Positions 24,465 through 32,415 are shown, counted from the stretch's first letter. The stretch: 38,643 nucleotides of DNA from Oscillospiraceae bacterium (GCA_015064545.1 SVSA01000010.1:1-38643), one strand, 5' to 3'. The notes: generated from the letters alone by a model not told the origin. Numbers and translations: made by a program.

Positions 24465-25784
24465 ATGAACAGTATGAATGAAATGCGTGGACAATTTTTT
24501 TCGGACAACGAGCTTTCCCGTATCCGTGAACAGTTTCAGGCAATCGATTTTGACCCTGTCACACAGCGAAAGCGTATCTATTTTGACAATGCCGGCGGCG
24601 CCTTCCGACTGAAAAGCGCCTCCAAGGCCTTCGAAGCGCTGGATGCGCTTCCCGACTGCTCGGAACGCATTCACGAGGCCGCCAATTACATGAATGACAT
24701 TATGGACAAGGCGGAACGCGATATCCGTATCATTTTCCATGCGGAAAAGGGCGGCCGTATCATTCCCCGCCTTTCGGCCTCACAGGTAATCTGGGAAATG
24801 ACCGGCGTGGTTGCCGAAAATGTTCCCGGCACAAACATCGTCACCACCAAGCTGGAGCACCCCTGTGCCTTTGACGCGGCTCGCTTTTTTGCCGAAAAAA
24901 CCGGCAAGGAGCTTCGTGCGGCCGACACCAATCCGCTGACCGGCGGCGTGGATGTGGAAGCGATTACCAAGCTTATCGACGAAAACACCTGCCTGCTCAG
25001 CGTCATCATGGCCTCGAATATTTCGGGCGCGGTGCAGGATATTACAGCAATCGTTACCGAAGCCAGAAAGATCAAGCCCGATCTTTATATTCTGGTAGAC
25101 GCCGTTCAGCATGCCCCGCACGGTGTCATTGATGTTGACGGTCTGAATCTTGACGGTGTGGCATTTGCCCCTTACAAGTTCTTCGGTGTGCGCGGCTCGG
25201 GCATTGGATATGCCTCCGACCGCCTCTGCCATCTGCCGCATAAGCATCTTCGCGGTCTGACCGATGTCTCCAACCTGACATGGAAGCTCGGCAGTCCCGC
25301 CCCGGCACACTTTGCGGTCATTACCGCCATTGTCGACTATGTTTGCGAGCTCGGAGATGCCGATTGCGACAGCGACGATCGCCGTACCCGCTATCTGGCC
25401 GGTATCCGCCGTCTGCGTGCACAGGAATGTGCTCTGATGGAATATATGCTCGAAGGCCCTGCTCACAACGGCTTACGCCACCTTCCCGGCGTTACAATCT
25501 TCTTTGATACCGGCGATACCGTCGAGCGTGATCTTATCATCGGTATGGCGCTGGACGGCTGGGACTATGAGGAAGCTGTCCGTGAATACGAGCGCCGCGG
25601 CATCATTGTCTATGAGCGCGTGTGCTCCAGCATCTATTCGGTACGTATGCTGAAATCGCTCGGCATTGAGGGCTGTATCCGCGTCTCGCCCCTGCACTGC
25701 AACAGCAAGGACGAAATCGACGAATTTCTTGCCGTCACCGCCGATATGGCAAACCATCCGCCCCGAAAAAACGAGGAGGCATAA
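24465..25784 (+). CDS. class-V aminotransferase-fold PLP enzyme
   Basis: 439 residues related to cysteine desulfurases and isopenicillin-N-epimerase-like PLP enzymes. Key residues: H132 in KLEHP (ring stacking), D212 and Q215 in VDAVQH (pyridine N and O3'), and K238 in FAPYKFFGVRG as the Schiff-base lysine. The residue before the lysine is Tyr, not the His of SufS/CsdB. No cysteine-bearing loop of the SufS/IscS type was identified near the C-terminus, so sulfur transfer is doubtful; a lyase or aminotransferase acting on a sugar derivative is possible. Start is uncertain: ATG at 24465 has AGAAGGA 15 bp away, 24474 and 24450 are alternatives. It ends 2 bp before the next kinase. Confidence 0.84.
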   Translation: MNSMNEMRGQFFSDNELSRIREQFQAIDFDPVTQRKRIYFDNAGGAFRLKSASKAFEALDALPDCSERIHEAANYMNDIMDKAERDIRIIFHAEKGGRIIPRLSASQVIWEMTGVVAENVPGTNIVTTKLEHPCAFDAARFFAEKTGKELRAADTNPLTGGVDVEAITKLIDENTCLLSVIMASNISGAVQDITAIVTEARKIKPDLYILVDAVQHAPHGVIDVDGLNLDGVAFAPYKFFGVRGSGIGYASDRLCHLPHKHLRGLTDVSNLTWKLGSPAPAHFAVITAIVDYVCELGDADCDSDDRRTRYLAGIRRLRAQECALMEYMLEGPAHNGLRHLPGVTIFFDTGDTVERDLIIGMALDGWDYEEAVREYERRGIIVYERVCSSIYSVRMLKSLGIEGCIRVSPLHCNSKDEIDEFLAVTADMANHPPRKNEEA

Positions 25785-25786
25785 AA

Positions 25787-27352
25787 ATGAAGGTCATCGA
25801 TACCACCCGTTGTGCCCTTGGCATTGAGCTCGGCTCCACCCGTGTCAAGGCCGTTTTGACCACACCGGACGGAACCGTGGTTGCCAAGGGCTCGTATACT
25901 TGGGAAAACCGCTTCGAAAATGGGTATTGGACCTATCACATGGACGAGGTTACAACCGCCCTTGCCGCATCCTATGCGGCGCTGGCGGCCTCGTTTGCCG
26001 AGGCCTACCGCCGCCCTCTGACCGAGGTAGGCGCTGTCGGCATCTCGGCAATGATGCATGGCTATCTGGCCTTCGACCAAAACGGACATCTTCTGGTTCC
26101 CTTCCGCACCTGGCGTAACGTAACCTGCGAGGAAGCCTCCCGCCGTCTGACCGAGGCACTCGGAGCACGGATTCCCCAACGCTGGTCGGCCGCACACTAT
26201 TATCAGGCCGTTCTGAACGGTGAGCCGCATGTCAAGGACGTTGCCTCGATCACAACGCTCTCCGGCTATGTACATCGCCTTCTGACCGGGCGCAATGTCC
26301 TCGGTGTCGGAGATGCCTCGGGCATGTTCCCGACCATCGGTGCCGCCTACGATGCGCCGCGCCTTGCGATCATGAACCGTCTTCTGGCAGAACAGGGACT
26401 GGCCGTCGATTTTGAAGCCCTGCTCCCGACCATTCTTGCCGCCGGCACCCCTGCCGGCCTACTGACCGAAGACGGTGCCAAGCTTCTCGATCCCACCGGT
26501 ACGCTCCGCGCCGGCGCCGTTTGCTGTCCTCCCGAGGGAGATGCCGCCACCGGCATGACCGCCACCGGCAGTGTCCGCGAGGCCACCGGTAATGTCTCGG
26601 CCGGCACCTCGGGCTTTGCCATGATTGTCCTGAAGGAGCCGCTCGACAAGCCCTATCCCGGCATTGATATCGTCGCGACGCCGGCAGGAAAGACCGTTGC
26701 CATGGTTCACGCCAACAATTTCACCTCTGAAATCAATCTCTGGGGATCGCTTTTCACCGAGGCAGCCCGTTTGGCCGGTGCGGACATTCACCCCGGCAAG
26801 ATGCTCGACCGTCTCTTTGCCCTTTCGGAAGAGGCCGATGACAGCTATGGCGGCTATCTTGCTTACAGCTATCTGGCCGGCGAGCCGGTTGCCGGTGTCA
26901 CGGTCGGCCGTCCGATGATTCTCCGTCACCCCGACGGAGCACCGTCGCTGGCAAACTTTATGAAAACTCAAATCATGTCCGCCTTGGCCGCCCTTTCGAT
27001 GGGCGTGGAAACCCTTCGCGCCACCGGCGTTGAGGTTAATGCCATTCTCGGACACGGCGGCTTCTTCAAGGCCGGACTATCGGCACAACGCGCGATGGCC
27101 GCCGCCTTGCAGGCACCCGTTACGGTGCTGACCACCGCCGATGAGGGCGGCGCCTGGGGTATTTCGCTGCTGGCACTCTATACCCTCTCGCCCACGCAAA
27201 GCTTTGAGGACTTTATCGATAGCTTCTTCCAAACAGCGGATGCCGTCACCGCCGAGCCGATTGCACGCGATGTAGCGGCGATGCAGGCCTATCTGACACG
27301 CTTTCAAGCGGCACTCCCCTTGGAGCGTGAAGCAAGCACCTATTATTTGTAA
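25787..27352 (+). CDS. second FGGY-family carbohydrate kinase
   Basis: 521 residues. GIELGSTRVKAVLTTPDG is the N-terminal phosphate loop. AVGISAMMHGYLAFD and FRTWRNVTCEEA line the sugar site. PPEGDAATGMTATGSV carries the probable catalytic Asp, with GNVSAGTSGFAMIVL for adenosine. AILGHGGFFKAGLSAQRAMA matches the ATP-binding GG motif. It is longer and more divergent than the kinase at 19046, nearer the L-ribulokinase side of the family. A ribosome site GAGGAGG sits at the end of the preceding gene and only 2 bp separate the two ORFs, so they are tightly co-translated. The operon closes with an intrinsic terminator at 27361. Confidence 0.89.
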   Translation: MKVIDTTRCALGIELGSTRVKAVLTTPDGTVVAKGSYTWENRFENGYWTYHMDEVTTALAASYAALAASFAEAYRRPLTEVGAVGISAMMHGYLAFDQNGHLLVPFRTWRNVTCEEASRRLTEALGARIPQRWSAAHYYQAVLNGEPHVKDVASITTLSGYVHRLLTGRNVLGVGDASGMFPTIGAAYDAPRLAIMNRLLAEQGLAVDFEALLPTILAAGTPAGLLTEDGAKLLDPTGTLRAGAVCCPPEGDAATGMTATGSVREATGNVSAGTSGFAMIVLKEPLDKPYPGIDIVATPAGKTVAMVHANNFTSEINLWGSLFTEAARLAGADIHPGKMLDRLFALSEEADDSYGGYLAYSYLAGEPVAGVTVGRPMILRHPDGAPSLANFMKTQIMSALAALSMGVETLRATGVEVNAILGHGGFFKAGLSAQRAMAAALQAPVTVLTTADEGGAWGISLLALYTLSPTQSFEDFIDSFFQTADAVTAEPIARDVAAMQAYLTRFQAALPLEREASTYYL

Positions 27353-27360
27353 AAGAAAAG

Positions 27361-27396
27361 AAAACGCGGCAGAGGCCAAGATCTCTGCCTCGTTTT
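27361..27396 (+). terminator. intrinsic terminator closing the carbohydrate locus
   Basis: AAAACG-c-GGCAGAG (27361-27374), 8-base loop, CTCTGCC-t-CGTTTT (27383-27396), followed by GTTTT. One internal mismatch; 13 paired positions. Confidence 0.88.
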
Positions 27397-27450
27397 GTTT
27401 TACATACGGTAACGATTCGGTAAATATTGGGGCAACACCATAGCGCACAC

Positions 27451-27479
27451 TTGACAATACTGCCGAAATCGTGTATCAT
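27451..27479 (+). promoter_or_regulatory. promoter of the small membrane protein
   Basis: TTGACA (27451-27456), 17 bp spacer, TATCAT (27474-27479), 34 bp ahead of the ATG at 27514. AACGAATC follows at 27486. Confidence 0.7.
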
Positions 27480-27513
27480 AAGCATAACGAATCAAAATGA
27501 GGAGGCTCGCAAC

Positions 27514-28095
27514 ATGGATTTTAGTCTGTTAGGCGCTTTTTTCTGGCTAACACTTCCCAACTTTTTGATCATACTCATTGTCACGTGCGTCGATCGGTAT
27601 GCCTATCGCAAGCTCGATACCTCCCCTACGACAGGTAAACGCGTTCTTCTTACGCTGTTAACCATTGCTGTCGCGCATTTGCTGTTCATCGTAACAGAAA
27701 CCCTCTTGATATCTTTGGATTCCGCTTTTCTTTTCTGTCCGCTCGTCTTGATCCCACTCGTTTCGATTTTGGCGCTGTTTGTTCTGTCTATATGGGAGCG
27801 TAAAAGCCTCCCGGCTCCTGCTTCTATGCTGAGCAAAAAACTCTTCGCAGATAATCGCGTCTTGACCCTTCTCTTCGACCTCTTCTATGGCCTTTTGATT
27901 TATCAATGGTTCTTCCCGATCGAGTTCGAAATTTTGGGGACGGCGGCTAATCGGAAGGAGCCTCAAGAAGTCCTGCAAGACACGGTGCTGGTTGTTGGTA
28001 CGGTATTGCTGATCGCGACACTCACGGTGATCAAGATCTTCATGCAGAAAAAAGCCGTTCACGCGCTGAAGAAAGAAACAGAATCCGAACCGTAA
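27514..28095 (+). CDS. small integral membrane protein, unknown
   Basis: 193 residues, family not recognised. About five hydrophobic segments are visible: LLGAFFWLTLPNFLIILIVT, VLLTLLTIAVAHLLFIVTE, FCPLVLIPLVSILALFVL, LLFDLFYGLLIYQWFF and VLVVGTVLLIATLTVIKIF. The C-terminus is charged (MQKKAVHALKKETESEP). GAGGAGG lies 8 bp before the ATG at 27514. It is transcribed alone, with its own promoter and a perfect terminator at 28107. No catalytic motif is visible. Confidence 0.75.
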   Translation: MDFSLLGAFFWLTLPNFLIILIVTCVDRYAYRKLDTSPTTGKRVLLTLLTIAVAHLLFIVTETLLISLDSAFLFCPLVLIPLVSILALFVLSIWERKSLPAPASMLSKKLFADNRVLTLLFDLFYGLLIYQWFFPIEFEILGTAANRKEPQEVLQDTVLVVGTVLLIATLTVIKIFMQKKAVHALKKETESEP

Positions 28096-28106
28096 ACACC
28101 CTCCCG

Positions 28107-28136
28107 CGACAGACCGCAAGGTCTGTCGTTTTTTTT
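28107..28136 (+). terminator. intrinsic terminator after the membrane-protein gene
   Basis: CGACAGACC-gcaa-GGTCTGTCG, a perfect 9 bp stem with a GCAA tetraloop, followed by eight T (28129-28136). Confidence 0.95.
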
Positions 28137-28259
28137 CAGATTTCCCGCATCGGCCGCCGGATCTTCTGCAAGAAATTCGTCAAATCCTGCAAAAAAATCG
28201 CATTTTTTCGCTTTACTATGTTAGAGAGTGAAAATTTTCCTTCTTATCCTGCAAAACCC

Positions 28260-28288
28260 TTGACTTCTTGCCAAGAACGAGGTATAAT
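28260..28288 (+). promoter_or_regulatory. promoter of the serC operon
   Basis: TTGACT (28260-28265), 17 bp spacer, TATAAT (28283-28288). A transcription start near 28295 would give a leader of about 70 bases. Confidence 0.75.
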
Positions 28289-28305
28289 GAAAATGATTTT
28301 TCATA

Positions 28306-28348
28306 GCTCCCTTCCGGCGCGGGAGCCCTAATACGATAACCGCCGGAG
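28306..28348 (+). promoter_or_regulatory. serC leader with alternative pairings over the GGAG site
   Basis: GCTCCC (28306-28311) pairs with GGGAGC (28321-28326). The loop contains CCGGCG, which is also complementary to CGCCGG (28341-28346); with flanking bases, 28312-28319 can pair with 28341-28348, covering the only GGAG upstream of serC. The two helices interleave, as in an H-type pseudoknot. The GGAG is 17 bases from the serC ATG, which is long. Confidence 0.5.
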
Positions 28349-28365
28349 AAATGGAATGAAATGTT

Positions 28366-29454
28366 ATGAATAGAGTGTATAATTTTTCGGCCGGCCCCTC
28401 GATGCTTCCCCTTTCGGTTTTGGAAACCGCTGCCTCTGAGCTGATCTGCTACGGCGAAAGCGGCATGTCCGTGATGGAGATGAGCCATCGCTCCCCTGAC
28501 TATGAGGCCATCATTTTTGAGGCCAGAGACAATCTCCGTAAGCTGATGAACATTCCCGACAACTATAAGATCCTGTTCTTGCAGGGCGGCGCCTCGACGC
28601 AGTTTGCCTCGGTCTGCTATAATCTTCTGACCGGTACCGGCAAGGCCGACTATATCGTTTCGGGACAGTTCTCGAAAAAGGCATATCAGGAGGCTAAGAA
28701 ATATGGCGATGTCCGCGTTGTCGCCTCCTCTGAGGATAAGAACAACAGCTATGTGCCGACCGTCTCTCGCGAGGATTTCCGTCCCGATATTGACTACGTG
28801 CATATCTGCTATAACAATACGATCTACGGTACCAAGTTCCCCTACATTCCCGATACCGGCGATGTGCCGCTGGTGGCAGATATGTCCTCCTGCATTCTCT
28901 CGGAGCCGGTGGATGTCACCAAGTTCGGCGTAATCTATGCCGGTGCCCAGAAGAATGTTGCCCCTGCCGGACTGACCATCGTCATCGTCCGCGAGGATCT
29001 GCTCGGCCGTTGCCGTCCCGATACCCCGGCTATGTTTGACTGGAAGCTGATGGCCGACAATGACTCGATGTACAATACGCCCCCCTGCTATCCCATTTAC
29101 ATCGCCGGTCTGGTCTTCAAGTGGCTTTTAGCAAACGGCGGCCTTGAGGCTATGAAGGCCTATAACGATAAAAAGGCCGCGACCCTCTACGATTACCTCG
29201 ACAGCCAGTCCTACTACGTCGCTCCGGTTGAGAAGGCATCGCGTTCGATCATGAATGTGACCTTTGTCACCGGTGATCCCGATCTCGACAAGAAATTCGC
29301 CTCCGAGGCTGCGAAGGCCGGCTTCAAAAATATCAAGGGCCACCGTTCGGTCGGCGGTATGCGCGCTTCGATCTATAACGCTATGCCGATCGAGGGTGTT
29401 GAAAAGCTCGTCGCCTTCATGAAGGCCTTTGCCGAGGCGAACCCCAAGAAATAA
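28366..29454 (+). CDS. serC: phosphoserine aminotransferase
   Basis: 362 residues, the second enzyme of serine synthesis: 3-phosphohydroxypyruvate plus glutamate gives phosphoserine. N-terminal NRVYNFSAGPSMLP is the family signature. LQGGASTQF binds the PLP phosphate, D172 in ADMSS contacts the pyridine nitrogen and K196 in YAGAQKNVAPAG forms the Schiff base. KGHRSVGGMRASIYNAM near the C-terminus provides the substrate arginines. Length is exactly that of SerC. The start is fixed by the conserved N-terminus; an ATG-GAA-TGA mini-ORF precedes it at 28351. serA follows after 43 bp, so the two form a serine operon. It is the best-supported call here. Confidence 0.97.
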   Translation: MNRVYNFSAGPSMLPLSVLETAASELICYGESGMSVMEMSHRSPDYEAIIFEARDNLRKLMNIPDNYKILFLQGGASTQFASVCYNLLTGTGKADYIVSGQFSKKAYQEAKKYGDVRVVASSEDKNNSYVPTVSREDFRPDIDYVHICYNNTIYGTKFPYIPDTGDVPLVADMSSCILSEPVDVTKFGVIYAGAQKNVAPAGLTIVIVREDLLGRCRPDTPAMFDWKLMADNDSMYNTPPCYPIYIAGLVFKWLLANGGLEAMKAYNDKKAATLYDYLDSQSYYVAPVEKASRSIMNVTFVTGDPDLDKKFASEAAKAGFKNIKGHRSVGGMRASIYNAMPIEGVEKLVAFMKAFAEANPKK

Positions 29455-29497
29455 GGAACCATGCCCTGCTTACTGCAGGCAAGAAAGGTTAACTGCT

Positions 29498-30664
29498 ATG
29501 TTTAACGTCAAATGTCTCAATAAAATTGCCAAAATCGGAACCGATCATTTTGATCCCGCCAAATACACCCTGTCTGACACCTGCGAAAATCCCGAGGCCA
29601 TCCTGGTTCGCTCGGCCAAAATGCATGATATGACCTTTAACCCCGAGCTGGTCGCCATCGGCCGTGCCGGTGCCGGCGTCAATAACATTCCGATCGATCG
29701 CTGTGCCGAGGAAGGCATTGTTGTCTTCAACACCCCCGGTGCCAATGCCAACGGCGTCAAGGAGCTGGCGATTGCGGCCCTGCTTTTGGCCTCGCGTAAT
29801 GTTGTCGGCGGCATTGAATGGGCTAAGTCGCATCAGGGCGATACCGGTGTTGCCGCGCTGGCCGAAAAGGAAAAATCCAAGTTTGCCGGCTGTGAAATCG
29901 AAGGCAAATCGCTGGGCGTTATCGGTCTCGGCGCCATCGGCGGTCTGGTTGCCAACGCCGCCAAGGGACTCGGCATGAAGGTCTACGGCTGCGATCCCTT
30001 TATCACTGTCGAGGCAGCATGGGGTCTCTCGCGTTCGATCGAAAAGGCTGCCAGCTACGACGAGATCTTTGCCTCTTGCGATTATATCACCCTCCATGTG
30101 CCCGCCACCAAGGACACCACCCATATGATCAATGCCGACACCATCGCCAAGATGAAGGACGGCGTCCGCATCATCAATCTCGCTCGCGCTGAGCTGGTCG
30201 ATTCGCAGGCCATGATTGCCGCTGTGAAGAGCGGTAAGGTAGCCGCTTATGTCACCGACTTTATTACCGACGATCTTCTCGGTGCCGACGACCGCATCGT
30301 CTGTATCCCTCACCTCGGTGCTTCGACCGAGGAGAGCGAGGATAAGTGCGCGGTTATGGCAGTACGTGAGTTGATGGAGTATTTAGAAAAGGGTAACATC
30401 AAGAATTCGGTCAACTTCCCGAATGTCGAGCTTCCCCACAGCGGCGATACCCGTATCTGTATCATGCATCGCAATGTGGCCGGTGTTCTTTCCAAGATTT
30501 CGACCGCCATGGCCGATGCCGGCATCAATATCGAAAACATGATCAACCGTTCGCGCGGCAATTATGCCTACACCATCGTTGAAACGATCGGTCAGGTGCC
30601 CGAGGAAGCGCTCTCCAAGCTCTATACCCTCGAGGACATGATCCGTATCCGCGTCATCCATTGA
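29498..30664 (+). CDS. serA: D-3-phosphoglycerate dehydrogenase, short ACT form
   Basis: 388 residues, the first enzyme of serine synthesis (3-phosphoglycerate to phosphohydroxypyruvate, NAD-linked). GRAGAGVNNIPID and the Rossmann motif VIGLGAIGGLVAN (141-153) are clear. R230 in NLARAELVD and H272 in IPHLGAST are the catalytic Arg and His. The usual DVFEEEP segment reads TDFITDDLL, so the classical catalytic Glu is not conserved at its normal place, which I have seen described for the short clostridial branch only by family resemblance. A C-terminal ACT domain (RICIMHRNVAGVLSKISTAM) suggests serine feedback. AAAGG precedes the ATG. Its TGA overlaps the TTG start of the next gene. Confidence 0.94.
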   Translation: MFNVKCLNKIAKIGTDHFDPAKYTLSDTCENPEAILVRSAKMHDMTFNPELVAIGRAGAGVNNIPIDRCAEEGIVVFNTPGANANGVKELAIAALLLASRNVVGGIEWAKSHQGDTGVAALAEKEKSKFAGCEIEGKSLGVIGLGAIGGLVANAAKGLGMKVYGCDPFITVEAAWGLSRSIEKAASYDEIFASCDYITLHVPATKDTTHMINADTIAKMKDGVRIINLARAELVDSQAMIAAVKSGKVAAYVTDFITDDLLGADDRIVCIPHLGASTEESEDKCAVMAVRELMEYLEKGNIKNSVNFPNVELPHSGDTRICIMHRNVAGVLSKISTAMADAGINIENMINRSRGNYAYTIVETIGQVPEEALSKLYTLEDMIRIRVIH

Positions 30665-31152
30665 TCCGCGTCTTTTACCGACCGTGCGGCGCGAGCCGAA
30701 CCGAACAACATACAGCGGCATACGAGCTTCTCGATGCCGCTGTCGTTTCCTTAGGATATGCGCCTGCCGCCGTGGCGAAAACCGAAGCCGGAAAGCCGTA
30801 TTTTCCCGATCTGCCCACTCTCTTTTTCAGCATTGCTCATACCGAGGGTTATGCCGTTGTCGCCTTGGGAGACAGCCCCTGCGGCGTCGACATTGAGCCT
30901 CTCCGTCCACTGCCTGAGCGCGTGCGAAAGCGTTTTCTTGGCGGTGCGGACGGTGAGGAGGCCGTCCGACGCTGGACCGAACGGGAGAGCTACGGAAAAT
31001 GGGAGGGGCGTGGCTTTTTCGCACCGCCGCCTGCCCACGATACGGTGGAATACGTCACTCTTCGCGCGCTTGACGGCTATCTTATCACGGTCTGTACCGC
31101 ACCCCCTGCGGCCGTTGAGCGTAAATTGATCGGTATCGAAGCGTCCAAGTAA
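30661..31152 (+). CDS. 4'-phosphopantetheinyl transferase (Sfp-like, short)
   Basis: 163 residues. The three transferase motifs are present: GKPYF and FSIAHTEGYAVVAL, CGVDIEPLRPLP (Mg-binding Asp and Glu) and RWTERESYGKWEGRGF (WT-x-KE-x3-K type, with E-R-E in place of K-E). It transfers phosphopantetheine from CoA to acyl or peptidyl carrier proteins. Sfp proteins are ~220 residues; this one lacks most of the N-terminal half-domain start. The start is a TTG overlapping the serA stop (TTGA), with no ribosome site of its own, so translation is coupled. Why it rides with serine genes is not evident. Confidence 0.85.
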   Translation: MIRVFYRPCGASRTEQHTAAYELLDAAVVSLGYAPAAVAKTEAGKPYFPDLPTLFFSIAHTEGYAVVALGDSPCGVDIEPLRPLPERVRKRFLGGADGEEAVRRWTERESYGKWEGRGFFAPPPAHDTVEYVTLRALDGYLITVCTAPPAAVERKLIGIEASK

Positions 31153-31190
31153 GGGGAAGCCAAAGCACAAAGAATCACTTACGCTAAGCC

Positions 31191-31230
31191 AAAAACAGTC
31201 TCCGATCGGCTCCGATCAGAGACTGTTTTT
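31191..31230. terminator. bidirectional terminator between serine operon and azlD
   Basis: AAAAACAGTCTC-c-GATCG (31191-31208) pairs with CGATC-a-GAGACTGTTTTT (31213-31230), 17 bp with one mismatch. A5 and T5 at the ends allow use from both strands. Confidence 0.93.
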
Positions 31231-31291
31231 ATGTTCTTTTTCCATCCGCTTCCGCCATGACAAGCGAAAGCACGGCAAAAGTGTTTCGGCC

Positions 31292-31606
31292 TTATCTTGC
31301 CAACAGCATCAAAATCTGCTCGACAAGAAACACCGAAGCACAGCACCCCACCGCCACAAACACAAGGCTCTTGCCCCGAAACGCCAGAAAAACCGCCACC
31401 GCGAGGCCAACCGCACCGCTGATCAGCGAATTGGTTGCAAACAGCATCGCCGGCACCGTCATGGCCGTCAGACAAGCACAAGGAACATAAGCCAAAAACG
31501 AACGGACAAAACGGTTTTCAATCTTACCGCGAAACACCGCCAAGGGTAACGCACGGATCAGGTAGGTCGTAACAGCCATCACCAGCATATACAAAGCCAT
31601 TCTCAT
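31292..31606 (-). CDS. azlD: branched-chain amino acid export subunit AzlD
   Basis: 104 residues, almost entirely four hydrophobic segments (MALYMLVMAVTTYLIRALPL, FLAYVPCACLTAMTVPAML, LISGAVGLAVAVFLAF, LVFVAVGCCASVFLVEQIL). Length, fold and the TYLIRALPL motif are those of AzlD. It forms the small half of the AzlCD exporter for branched-chain amino acids. AGGAGG lies 7 bp before the ATG, and the ATG overlaps the azlC stop as ATGA. Confidence 0.93.
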   Translation of the reverse strand: MRMALYMLVMAVTTYLIRALPLAVFRGKIENRFVRSFLAYVPCACLTAMTVPAMLFATNSLISGAVGLAVAVFLAFRGKSLVFVAVGCCASVFLVEQILMLLAR

Positions 31607-32328
31607 GCCGTTTCCTCCTGACTCTCCGAGACAGGAAACAGAAGCGCTGTCACCGCCGCCGCTACCACGGTCACGATGACAATAGCCAAACCCGACGACA
31701 TCGTGCGCAAGTAGGGTGTAAAGCGGAAGAGGCAGGCAAGCCCAATAGCCAACAGCGTAACGGTCAGATGCGGACGGGAGGTCTTGATCTGCGGCACCAC
31801 AATCGCCACAAACATTCCGTAAAGGGCAACACCGAGCGCCGTTTCCACCACAGGCGGCAGAACAGCCCCTACCAGGGCACCAAGCAATGTACCGCCCGTC
31901 CAGCCCACGATAGGTAAAACGCCGAGTCCGAGCATATACGGCACAGTCAAAGCATCCTTTGCCATTGCCAAAGCAAAAATCTCATCGGTATTATAAAAGG
32001 CGGTAATCAGCCGTTCGAGAACACCGAAACGCTTGCCCATCTTCTGCCCGAGCGCCAGGCTCATCAGCGCGTAACGGCTGTTAATAACAAGCTGAGACAG
32101 CATCATGGTAATCAGCGAGCCGCCTTCGGCAATCACCGTTAAGCCGGCAAACTGTCCTGCGCTCGTAACATTCGTAAGCGAAATCAAGGTAGCCTGCCAG
32201 AATGGCAAGCCCTGTGTGGCCGCCAAGGTACCAAAGCCAAAGCTGACCGAAAAATATCCGATAAAGACCGGCAAGCTGGCGCGAAGGCCGGCCAAAAACT
32301 CTTTTTTGAACATACTCTGAGCGGACAC
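31603..32328 (-). CDS. azlC: branched-chain amino acid exporter AzlC
   Basis: 241-242 residues of the AzlC/YgaZ family: LRASLPVFIGYFSVSFGFGTLA, LPFWQATLISLTNVTSAGQFAG, INSRYALMSLALGQKM and TDEIFALAM are family landmarks, with about six membrane segments. It exports branched-chain amino acids or analogues together with AzlD. The GTG at 32328 is chosen because AAGGA lies 9 bp upstream; the ATG at 32313 has no ribosome site. Promoter at 32387-32415. No Lrp-type regulator lies next to it. Confidence 0.92.
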   Translation of the reverse strand: MSAQSMFKKEFLAGLRASLPVFIGYFSVSFGFGTLAATQGLPFWQATLISLTNVTSAGQFAGLTVIAEGGSLITMMLSQLVINSRYALMSLALGQKMGKRFGVLERLITAFYNTDEIFALAMAKDALTVPYMLGLGVLPIVGWTGGTLLGALVGAVLPPVVETALGVALYGMFVAIVVPQIKTSRPHLTVTLLAIGLACLFRFTPYLRTMSSGLAIVIVTVVAAAVTALLFPVSESQEETA

Positions 32329-32386
32329 AACCGCGTGTCCTTGCCATAATCCTTTCTTCTCACGGATTCTGAAACCCGATGTCCCT

Positions 32387-32415
32387 ATTATACCACCGTT
32401 TCTCAGACAAGTCAA
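32387..32415 (-). promoter_or_regulatory. promoter of azlCD
   Basis: Minus-strand TTGACT (32415-32410), 17 bp spacer, TATAAT (32392-32387). Confidence 0.75.
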
